The notes beneath the pieces are model-generated. The model made no database searches. It had not been told where the DNA came from and saw only the letters and a list, made by a program, of their open reading frames with translations. A DNA stretch of 6,560 nt from Bacillota bacterium (lineage in GTDB: Bacteria > Bacillota > Clostridia > Oscillospirales > Ruminococcaceae): contig JAEXAZ010000100.1 of the NCBI GenBank assembly GCA_023394255.1, forward strand, positions 1 to 6,560, given 5' to 3'. A program made the translations under genes and the position numbers. This document shows, piece by piece, positions 1 through 5,057 of the stretch; positions within the stretch are counted from its first letter, which is position 1, and each line of letters begins with the position of its first letter.

Positions 1-56
1 GTATTTTACCGGCGGATGAAATCGGGGAAGGGGAACGCCGTTTATGGCGAACGTAA
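1..56 (+). CDS. Possible C-terminal end of an upstream gene (partial)
   Basis: Frame 3 is open from the left edge and ends at TAA 54-56, giving a hydrophilic tail ILPADEIGEGERRLWRT. If real, this gene overlaps the start of the next CDS by 13 bases, and the purine-rich stretch coding for GEGE doubles as the next gene's ribosome binding site, a common arrangement for translational coupling. Frame 2 is the alternative: it ends at TGA 17-19 (YFTGG) and would leave a 24-base gap. Only 17 codons are visible, so neither the frame nor the function can be settled. Context suggests a gene of the same operon as the RACo-like protein. Confidence 0.3.
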   Translation, partial: ILPADEIGEGERRLWRT

Positions 57-1558
57 CTTTGATACAGGATGGACTCCGGAAGCGGTGTTCACTCCCGGCG
101 GGAACGCCTTTGATGCCGCTTCTGCAGCGGGAAGCAGGCTTCACTTTTCCCTGCGGGGGAAACCATACCTGCGGGAAATGCCGGGTCAGGGTGTCCGGCG
201 GGATATCGGCAATAACGCCTCACGAACATGCGCTTTTGAGCGATGCGGCGGAAGGGGAGCGGCTTGCCTGTTTTCTCACCGTCCTGGGAGACTGTGAAGT
301 GATGATCGGTTCGCAGGGCGCGGCGCAGATCGTCACTGACGCGGATGCGGTGCGGATACCGCTTGATCCCGGCTACGCTGGGTTTGGCGCGGCTTTTGAC
401 ATTGGGACGACAACGGTGGCCTGCTACCTGTTTTCTTCGGAGCGGGAAAGGCCGCTGGCCTCTCTGGCCGGGCAAAACCGCCAGAGTCCCTTTGGAGCGG
501 ACGTGATTTCCCGCATCGAGGCTTGCAAAAACGGCGCGCTTTTACAGCAGCGGGATGTGATACGCGCGCAAATGGCGGAAATGCTGGAAACGCTCTGTGA
601 GCGTGAAGGGGCCGCACTTTCCGGCCTTCAAAGAATTGTGGCGACAGGCAACACCGTTATGCTGCATCTGCTGGCGGGGCTTGACCCGTCGGGGCTTGCG
701 GCGGCGCCGTTTACGCCGGAATCCCTGTTCGGCGGCTGGCAGGGCTGGCAGCTTGACGGATTCCCCAACGCGCAAATTTACCTGCCGGACTGCATATCCG
801 CGTTTGTGGGCGCGGATATTGCCTGTGGCATTCTTGCGTCGGGCATGCGGGACCGCGGCGGCGTTTCTCTCTTGCTGGATATCGGCACCAACGGCGAAAT
901 GGCGCTGTCCGACGGAACATTTTTAACCAGCTGTTCGGTAGCGGCAGGACCGGCGTTTGAAGGAGCCGGTATTTCCTGCGGGAGCGGCGCGGCGGCCGGT
1001 GCGATTTCTTCGGTACGCATCGGGCAGGACGGCTTGCAGTATGAGGTAATCGGCGGGGGAAAAGCACACAGCATATGCGGGTCGGGCCTTATAGATGCTG
1101 CCGCTGCGTTTCTGTCTTTGGGCGCATTGGATGAAACCGGTTTGATTGTGGGAGGGGAAACGCTGCCCATTGGAAACAGCGGCCTGCACCTGACCCAACA
1201 GGATGTCCGGCAGCTTCAGCTTGCCAAGGCGGCCGTCGCCGCCGGTGTGGAAACATTGCTGTATGAGCGGGGGATTGGCTTTTCCGAAGTCGGACAGGTT
1301 TTTCTTTGCGGGGGCTTTGGAAGCTATCTGGATGCGCAATCGGCCGCGCGGATCGGTTTGCTGCCCAAAGAGTTTGTACCGAGAACCAAAGCCGTTGGCA
1401 ACGCTGCCGGAGTGGGTGCCGGCAGTATCCTGCAAAGCCGAGCCGCTTTGCGGCGTTCCCGGCAGATTGCACGGCAGGCAAAGACGATCGACCTTTCAGT
1501 CGACGCTTATTTTATGGAACGGTATGTGGAAAATATGCTGTTTAAGCAGGGGGAATAG
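44..1558 (+). CDS. RACo-like ferredoxin/ASKHA-domain protein (DUF4445), putative reductive activator of corrinoid proteins
   Basis: The 504-residue protein starts with a plant-type [2Fe-2S] ferredoxin domain (about residues 3-90). The cluster ligands are C37, C43, C46 and C76, matching C-x5-C-x2-C-x29-C. The rest is an ASKHA-fold domain: phosphate-1 loop FDIGTTTVA (118-126), phosphate-2 loop LDIGTNGEMA (278-287), GPAFEGA (302-308), CGSGLIDA (345-352) and the adenosine-type motif LCGGFGSYLD (421-430). In the family, RACo-type proteins use ATP and the iron-sulfur cluster to reduce inactive Co(II) corrinoid proteins of methyltransferase systems; the protein is cytoplasmic. The characterised RACo of Carboxydothermus is longer (about 630 residues), so this form probably has a reduced linker or middle region. 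ATG 44 is preceded by GGGAAGGGGA (25-34), which supports the start. The GNAT gene follows after three bases. The methyltransferase partner is not in the window, so the corrinoid role is inferred from family only; an activator role in another radical or cobalamin system remains possible. Confidence 0.85.
   Translation: MANVTLIQDGLRKRCSLPAGTPLMPLLQREAGFTFPCGGNHTCGKCRVRVSGGISAITPHEHALLSDAAEGERLACFLTVLGDCEVMIGSQGAAQIVTDADAVRIPLDPGYAGFGAAFDIGTTTVACYLFSSERERPLASLAGQNRQSPFGADVISRIEACKNGALLQQRDVIRAQMAEMLETLCEREGAALSGLQRIVATGNTVMLHLLAGLDPSGLAAAPFTPESLFGGWQGWQLDGFPNAQIYLPDCISAFVGADIACGILASGMRDRGGVSLLLDIGTNGEMALSDGTFLTSCSVAAGPAFEGAGISCGSGAAAGAISSVRIGQDGLQYEVIGGGKAHSICGSGLIDAAAAFLSLGALDETGLIVGGETLPIGNSGLHLTQQDVRQLQLAKAAVAAGVETLLYERGIGFSEVGQVFLCGGFGSYLDAQSAARIGLLPKEFVPRTKAVGNAAGVGAGSILQSRAALRRSRQIARQAKTIDLSVDAYFMERYVENMLFKQGE
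1548..1554 (+). promoter_or_regulatory. Ribosome binding site inside the end of the RACo-like gene
   Basis: AGGGGGA lies within the last codons of the RACo-like gene, 7 bases before ATG 1562. With only three bases between stop and start, the acetyltransferase is very probably translated by coupling to the upstream gene. Confidence 0.6.
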
Positions 1559-1561
1559 GAT

Positions 1562-2170
1562 ATGAAGATTCAATTAAGATTTGCCGAACCTGAAAAAGAG
1601 GCTTTAAAAGTCCTCGCAATTTATGCGCCCTATATTTTGAATACAACCATTACATTTGAATACGAGGTGCCTTCTCCGGAGGCTTTTCAACAGAGGATGG
1701 AAGGCGTTATGGAACAGTTTCCCTGGATTGTGTGTGAGGTGGACGGCGTGGTCGCGGGCTATGCCTATGCCGCCAAACAGTACGAACGGGCGGCTTACGC
1801 ATGGAACGCCGAGCTTTCTGTTTATCTCGCCCCGGAATTTCAGGGCGCCGGAATCGGCTCCGCGCTGTACCGCGCGCTGATGGGGGTATTGCAGATGCAG
1901 GGTTACCGGAATGTATCGGTTCGTATTACGATCCCCAATGAAAAAAGCATCCTGTTGCATCAGGCGTTCGGTTTTGAGACGGTAGGGACGTTCCATTCGG
2001 TCGGCAACAAATTCGGCCGCTGGCTGGATATGCAATGCCTGACTAAGCAGATTGGGGAATATTCGGAGTTTCCAAGCCCGCCGCAGCCGGTTTCCGCGTT
2101 AAGCAGGGAAATTACCGATGCTCTGTTTGCCGCATGTGCGCAGCAGACACGGGTTTATACGCATCTCTGA
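1562..2170 (+). CDS. GNAT family N-acetyltransferase, phosphinothricin acetyltransferase (Pat)-like
   Basis: This 202-residue protein has the layout of the Pat/Bar/MddA group of GNAT enzymes, which move an acetyl group from acetyl-CoA to the amino group of small amino acid analogues such as phosphinothricin or methionine sulfoximine/sulfone. Visible features are the N-terminal YILNTTITFE segment (24-33), strand 4 with AELSVYLAPEF (83-93), the acetyl-CoA pyrophosphate loop QGAGIG (94-99), and the C-terminal Pat signature GFETVGTFHSVGNKFGRWLD (137-156). E84 sits where Pat-type enzymes carry the proposed general base. The last 40 or so residues extend past the Pat core, which is usually about 165-185 residues long, and look like a divergent tail. 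It is the last gene of its operon: a terminator follows 18 bases after the stop. The natural substrate cannot be read from sequence, and genomes name many such proteins resistance enzymes without proof. Confidence 0.85.
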   Translation: MKIQLRFAEPEKEALKVLAIYAPYILNTTITFEYEVPSPEAFQQRMEGVMEQFPWIVCEVDGVVAGYAYAAKQYERAAYAWNAELSVYLAPEFQGAGIGSALYRALMGVLQMQGYRNVSVRITIPNEKSILLHQAFGFETVGTFHSVGNKFGRWLDMQCLTKQIGEYSEFPSPPQPVSALSREITDALFAACAQQTRVYTHL

Positions 2171-2188
2171 TTTTCAAAATAGCAGGTG

Positions 2189-2220
2189 AAAAAGAGGCCA
2201 TTTTTTCTTGGCCTCTTTTT
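2189..2220 (+). terminator. Intrinsic terminator after the acetyltransferase gene
   Basis: A perfect 12-bp stem pairs AAAAAGAGGCCA (2189-2200) with TGGCCTCTTTTT (2209-2220) around an 8-base loop. The 3' arm ends in five T and is followed by GTTTG. It lies 18 bases after the stop of the acetyltransferase gene and separates this operon from the kduI operon. The A-run on the 5' arm would also allow some function on the opposite strand, but no convergent gene is seen. Confidence 0.88.
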
Positions 2221-2221
2221 G

Positions 2222-2251
2222 TTTGTGAAAATTTTGTTGTATTTTCACAAA
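2222..2251. promoter_or_regulatory. Perfect 11-bp inverted repeat, candidate operator upstream of the kduI promoter
   Basis: TTTGTGAAAAT (2222-2232) and ATTTTCACAAA (2241-2251) are exact reverse complements separated by 8 bases. The half-sites include TGTGA and TCACA, the core seen in CRP- and Rex-type operators, but their centres are 21 bp apart (two helical turns) rather than the 11 bp of the standard one-turn sites. It ends 22 bases before the proposed -35 element, a usual place for an activator or for one arm of a repressor complex. It follows directly after the terminator, and its RNA would be AU-rich with no U-run, so a DNA site is more likely than a second terminator. The binding protein is unknown. 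Confidence 0.55.
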
Positions 2252-2272
2252 AATTTAACGAACATTTCTTGC

Positions 2273-2302
2273 TTGTATCCAACTTTAAAATTCGAATACA
2301 AT
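2273..2302 (+). promoter_or_regulatory. Putative sigma70-type promoter of the kduI-TRAP operon, overlapped by an inverted repeat
   Basis: The -35 candidate TTGTAT (2273-2278) and -10 candidate TACAAT (2297-2302, five of six consensus bases) are 18 bases apart, in an AT-rich stretch. Transcription would start near 2309, giving a leader of about 175 bases. The same hexamers form an inverted repeat: TTGTAT (2273-2278) against ATACAA (2296-2301). A dimeric regulator bound there would cover the whole promoter. TTGT/ACAA half-sites are known in GntR-family operators of uronate regulons, but the long spacing here is not typical of them. A second weaker -10-like hexamer TAAAAT is at 2307-2312. Confidence 0.5.
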
Positions 2303-2318
2303 ACGGTAAAATGTATGT

Positions 2319-2358
2319 AAGAAAAGTTGACCGGCGCTTTGCAGCGCGGTTTTTTCTT
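2319..2358 (+). terminator. Attenuator-like hairpin in the kduI leader
   Basis: A GC-rich core pairs CCG-CGC (2331-2333 and 2335-2337, with G2334 bulged) with GCGCGG (2344-2349) around the loop TTTGCA, followed at once by six T (2350-2355), a C and three more T. Beyond the core, AAGAAAA (2319-2325) can pair with TTTTCTT (2352-2358), extending the structure past an internal loop. It sits about 10 bases after the predicted transcription start and about 130 bases before the kduI start codon. That is where a leader terminator or attenuator would sit, rather than the end of an operon. No antiterminator partner is obvious by eye. Confidence 0.45.
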
Positions 2359-2441
2359 TGTCAGGCAGCCATTACAGGAAATATCGGAGGCAATCGTGTA
2401 CAGGACGCGTCGTATGCGGTTCCTTTCTTTGAGTATGAAGT

Positions 2442-2469
2442 TGCTTGTTTTGACAAATGATAACAAGCA
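2442..2469. repeat. Inverted repeat just upstream of the kduI ribosome binding site
   Basis: TGCTTGTT (2442-2449) and AACAAGCA (2462-2469) are perfect 8-bp reverse complements with a 12-base spacer. A smaller palindrome, TTGT-TTTG-ACAA (2445-2456), overlaps it. The repeat ends two bases before AAGGAG (2471-2476), so as RNA it could affect ribosome access, and as DNA it could be a roadblock operator. TTGACA in the spacer matches a -35 box, but a -10 would fall at the ribosome binding site or inside the gene, so I do not call a promoter. Confidence 0.4.
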
Positions 2470-2484
2470 TAAGGAGTTGCAGCC

Positions 2485-3327
2485 ATGGATATTCGTTATT
2501 CCGCAAATCAGAAAGATTTTAAACGCTATACGACTGATGAAATCAGAAAAGAATTCCTGATAGAAAGCCTTTATGTCCCGGATGAAGTCGTCAGTGTCTA
2601 TTCCCACGTTGACCGTATGGTTACGCTGGGATGCATGCCTGTGAAGGAAGCGGTTTCTATTGATAAGGGGATCGACGTATGGAAAAATTTTGGTACAAAA
2701 TTTTTCCTTGAGCGCCGTGAAATCGGTATTTTTAATATTGGCGGCGCAGGCAGGATTGTCGCAGACGGGACAGAATACCGGCTGGGCTATCAGGATTGCC
2801 TGTACATCACGATGGGGACAAAAGAGGTCCTGTTCAGCAGTGACAGGGCGGATCAGCCGGCAAAATTTTATATGGTAAGCGCACCTGCGCATAAGCCCTG
2901 CAAAACCACGTTTATCAGTATTGCCGATGCCGCGAAGCGCCCCTGCGGCGGCGCGGAAACCTCGAATAAGCGAATCATCAACCAGTTTATCCATCCTGAC
3001 GTTCTGGAAACCTGTCAGCTCTGTATGGGTATGACGGTTCTGGAGCCGGGCAGTGTCTGGAACACCATGCCCAGCCACACCCATGAGCGCCGGATGGAGA
3101 TCTATATGTACTTTGGCATTCCCGAAAACAATGTGGTTTTCCACATGATGGGGGAGGGGAAAGAAACCCGCCATATTGTCATGCAGAACGAGCAGGCGGT
3201 CATCAGCCCCAGCTGGTCGATCCATGCGGGCTGCGGTACCGCCAGTTACACCTTTATCTGGGCAATGGGCGGAGAAAATAAGGAATTCGACGACATGGAC
3301 ACGCTGAAAACGGTCGAATTGAGATAA
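2485..3327 (+). CDS. kduI: 5-dehydro-4-deoxy-D-glucuronate isomerase (5-keto-4-deoxyuronate isomerase)
   Basis: KduI converts 5-dehydro-4-deoxy-D-glucuronate, formed from unsaturated uronates released by pectate, alginate-like or glycosaminoglycan lyases, to 3-deoxy-D-glycero-2,5-hexodiulosonate in the cytoplasm. The 280-residue length matches the family (E. coli protein 278). The zinc site is complete: H198, H200 and E205 in SHTHERRME (197-205) and H247 in WSIHAGCG (244-251). These match E. coli H196, H198, E203 and H245 with a constant shift of two. Other family segments are EFLIESLYVPDEV (23-35) and GTKFFLERREIGIFNIGG (70-87). ATG 2485 has AAGGAG (2471-2476) eight bases upstream. It is the first gene of an operon with a TRAP transporter and a dehydrogenase, placing it in uronate catabolism. 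Its own promoter region has several inverted repeats, suggesting substrate-responsive control. Confidence 0.96.
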   Translation: MDIRYSANQKDFKRYTTDEIRKEFLIESLYVPDEVVSVYSHVDRMVTLGCMPVKEAVSIDKGIDVWKNFGTKFFLERREIGIFNIGGAGRIVADGTEYRLGYQDCLYITMGTKEVLFSSDRADQPAKFYMVSAPAHKPCKTTFISIADAAKRPCGGAETSNKRIINQFIHPDVLETCQLCMGMTVLEPGSVWNTMPSHTHERRMEIYMYFGIPENNVVFHMMGEGKETRHIVMQNEQAVISPSWSIHAGCGTASYTFIWAMGGENKEFDDMDTLKTVELR

Positions 3328-3334
3328 GTTGTCC

Positions 3335-3355
3335 AAAACCGGTATTGCCGGTTTT
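3335..3355 (+). repeat. Intercistronic hairpin between kduI and dctP
   Basis: AAAACCGG (3335-3342) pairs perfectly with CCGGTTTT (3348-3355) around the loop TATTG. It starts eight bases after the kduI stop. The trailing U-run is only the four T of the 3' arm, followed by CATAGG, so it would act as a weak or partial terminator or as a 3' protective structure rather than a full stop. It is positioned to separate expression of the enzyme from the abundant binding protein that follows. Confidence 0.6.
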
Positions 3356-3392
3356 CATAGGATTATGTATTGTTCAAGGAGGAAAATTTTTT

Positions 3393-4460
3393 ATGAAAAA
3401 AGTAATTGCAATGGTCCTTTCCACAGCGATTGCATTGTCTCTGGGTGCCTGCACTGGTGCAGGGCAATCCGCATCCGTCGGTTCTGCCGCTTCCGGCGGT
3501 GCTTCCGCCGCGGCCGAAGGGCAGACAGACACATCGGCCGACGCGGTCGTGCTCAAGCTGGCGTTCAACCAGTCTGAAAATCATCCGCAGTACAAGGCGC
3601 TGGCTGAAATGGGCGAGAAACTCAAAGAACAGACCAACGGCAAATACGTCATTGAAATCCACCCCAACGAACTGCTTGGTTCCCAGAAGGACGCTTTCGA
3701 ACTGGTTCAGAACGGTTCCATTCAGATGGCAATGGTCGCAAACTCCATCGTTGAAAATGTCAACAAGGATTTCGCGGTTCTTGGCCTGCCGTACATCTAT
3801 GACAGCCAGGAACATCAGAAAAAGGTGTTTACCTCCGGCGCGCTGGATGAACTGTTTGCCGGCACTTCCGCCGCCGACAATGGCTTTGACGTGCTGACGG
3901 CGTTTACCGCCGGCGCCCGCAGCGTTTATACCGACAAGCCCGTCCACACCCCTGAAGACCTGAAGGGTTATAAAATCCGTGTAATGGAATCCCCGACCTG
4001 TATCTCCATGCTGAATTATATGGGCGGCGTCGGTACCCCGATGGGGCAGGGCGAAGTTTATACCGCGATTCAGCAGGGAACCATCAACGGCGGTGAAAAC
4101 AATGAAATTACCTATGCCGACCTGAAGCACTATGAAGTTGCCCCTTATTTTTCCTACACCCAACATATGATGGTTCCCGATCTGCTCGTCATCAATACCG
4201 ACATCCATAACGCGATGCCCGACGATGTAAAAGAGATCTTCTCCAAACTGGTTAACGAAACCACCGAGCGTGAATTCGAACTCTGGAATGAGCAGATTGA
4301 TGCCGCCAAACAAACCGCGATTGACGGCGGAGCTACTTTTGTTGAAGACGTCGATATCAAACCGTTCCAGGAAGCATGCAAACCGCTTCACGACGAAGTT
4401 ACTGCAACCTCCGAAAACGCAAAGAAGCTCTATGACGCCGTCCGTGCCCTTGCAGAATAA
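3393..4460 (+). CDS. dctP: TRAP transporter solute-binding lipoprotein, DctP family
   Basis: This 355-residue protein is the extracytoplasmic binding subunit that captures an organic acid and hands it to the TRAP permease. It begins with a lipoprotein signal: K2-K3, a hydrophobic segment 4-17 and lipobox LGAC (17-20), so C20 is the lipidated residue. An Ala/Ser/Gly-rich tether follows (21-50), then the DctP domain (about 52-350). Family landmarks are HPQYKALAEMGEKLKEQTNGK (64-84), LLGSQKD (94-100), ARSVYTDKPVHTPEDLKGYKIRVMES (175-200) and GGENN (233-237). R196 aligns with the arginine that clamps the substrate carboxylate (SiaP R147), with R176 and N236 or N237 as further likely ligands. ATG 3393 is chosen over in-frame ATG 3345 because AAGGAGG (3376-3382) is ten bases upstream and the signal peptide begins there; the earlier start also falls in the intercistronic hairpin. 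The uronate substrate is inferred from neighbouring kduI. Confidence 0.93.
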   Translation: MKKVIAMVLSTAIALSLGACTGAGQSASVGSAASGGASAAAEGQTDTSADAVVLKLAFNQSENHPQYKALAEMGEKLKEQTNGKYVIEIHPNELLGSQKDAFELVQNGSIQMAMVANSIVENVNKDFAVLGLPYIYDSQEHQKKVFTSGALDELFAGTSAADNGFDVLTAFTAGARSVYTDKPVHTPEDLKGYKIRVMESPTCISMLNYMGGVGTPMGQGEVYTAIQQGTINGGENNEITYADLKHYEVAPYFSYTQHMMVPDLLVINTDIHNAMPDDVKEIFSKLVNETTEREFELWNEQIDAAKQTAIDGGATFVEDVDIKPFQEACKPLHDEVTATSENAKKLYDAVRALAE

Positions 4461-4487
4461 TTCCGTTCTATACAGTTTTTAAAGGGA

Positions 4488-4520
4488 GGGAAGCCTGCCC
4501 CGTCATATGGCAGGCTTCCC
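4488..4520 (+). repeat. Intercistronic hairpin between dctP and dctQ
   Basis: GGGAAGCCTGCC (4488-4499) and GGCAGGCTTCCC (4509-4520) form a perfect 12-bp GC-rich stem with a 9-base loop. No U-run follows (CCGATATACG), so it is not an intrinsic terminator. Such structures 3' of a binding-protein gene commonly protect the upstream mRNA from 3' exonucleases or slow transcription, which fits the need for more binding protein than permease. It lies 27 bases after the dctP stop and contains the rejected upstream ATG 4507 of dctQ. Confidence 0.7.
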
Positions 4521-4554
4521 CCGATATACGATGCTACCGGAGGAGAGGGATTGC

Positions 4555-5052
4555 ATGGCTGCGATAAAGAAAGTGATTGATAAGGCTGTTGAGTGGATCT
4601 GTATTTTTTTGCTCGGGTTTATGACTGTTTTGGTTACTTATCAGGTGATTACCCGTTATTTCTTCAATGCGCCGAGCGCGATCAGCGAGGTACTGGCGAA
4701 ATATCTGTTTGTCTGGCTGGTCATGATCTGCGGCGCTTATGTGTTCGGGTTGCGCGAGCATATGAATATCGCTTTTCTGCGCGATAAACTGCCGCTCAGA
4801 GCCCGTTTGACTGTGGAAATTATCAGTGAGATTCTCATTGTTTTATTTGCGCTGACAGTGATGATTGTCGGCGGCTATAAAGGAGCCCTGAAACAGATGA
4901 TCCAACTCGATTCCGCGCTGCAGATACCGGTCGGGATTATCTATGCGGTAATTCCGGTCAGCGGAATTTTGATTGTGTTCTACTTTATTTATAACGTTTC
5001 CCGGCTTGCGAAACAGTTTGCCGCGGGCGACGGATCAAAGGAAGGGGCGTAA
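4555..5052 (+). CDS. dctQ: TRAP transporter small permease, DctQ family
   Basis: This 165-residue membrane protein is the small four-helix subunit of a TRAP transporter, which pairs with the DctM subunit in the cytoplasmic membrane. Predicted membrane segments are about 12-33, 47-67, 89-109 and 126-149. The DctQ hallmark is clear: YQVITRYFFNAPSAISEVLAKY (29-50) and WLVMICGAYVFGLREHMNI (54-72). The length is typical (about 160-180). ATG 4555 is chosen because GGAGG (4539-4543) and GAGAGGG (4543-4549) lie just upstream and because the in-frame ATG 4507 sits in the 12-bp hairpin without a ribosome binding site and would add an atypical hydrophilic extension. dctM follows after five bases, so the two permease genes are almost certainly co-translated. 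Confidence 0.92.
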   Translation: MAAIKKVIDKAVEWICIFLLGFMTVLVTYQVITRYFFNAPSAISEVLAKYLFVWLVMICGAYVFGLREHMNIAFLRDKLPLRARLTVEIISEILIVLFALTVMIVGGYKGALKQMIQLDSALQIPVGIIYAVIPVSGILIVFYFIYNVSRLAKQFAAGDGSKEGA

Positions 5053-5057
5053 ATCCA

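Noticed and set aside
16..297. Frame-1 open frame of 93 codons at the left edge
   Set aside because: It overlaps the [2Fe-2S] domain of the RACo-like gene in another frame, and its translation resembles no family.
2404..2411. GACGCGTC 8-bp palindrome in the kduI leader
   Set aside because: It is short and expected by chance; it has no supporting partner or position.
2450..2455. TTGACA perfect -35 hexamer before kduI
   Set aside because: A -10 at 16-18 bases would fall at 2472-2479, the ribosome binding site region, which has no TATAAT-like sequence, and the transcript would begin within or past the ATG.
2134..2460. Open frame of 108 codons through the intergenic region
   Set aside because: It starts inside the acetyltransferase gene, crosses the intrinsic terminator and the promoter, and shows no ribosome binding site or domain.
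2245..3336. Long open frame of 363 codons on the minus strand opposite kduI
   Set aside because: It runs antisense to a clear kduI with all zinc ligands, has no recognisable domain, and covers the promoter region. It is explained by codon bias of the sense gene.
3345..3392. Longer N-terminus for DctP from ATG 3345
   Set aside because: The extension would place residues before a textbook lipoprotein signal, begins in a hairpin loop, and lacks the AAGGAGG site that precedes ATG 3393.
3363..4391. Long open frame of 342 codons on the minus strand opposite dctP
   Set aside because: It is antisense to a well-matched DctP lipoprotein, and its repetitive Gly/Val/Phe-rich translation reflects the opposite strand's codons.
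4507..4554. Longer N-terminus for DctQ from ATG 4507
   Set aside because: The start codon is buried in the 12-bp hairpin, has no ribosome binding site, and GGAGG before ATG 4555 is a far better signal.
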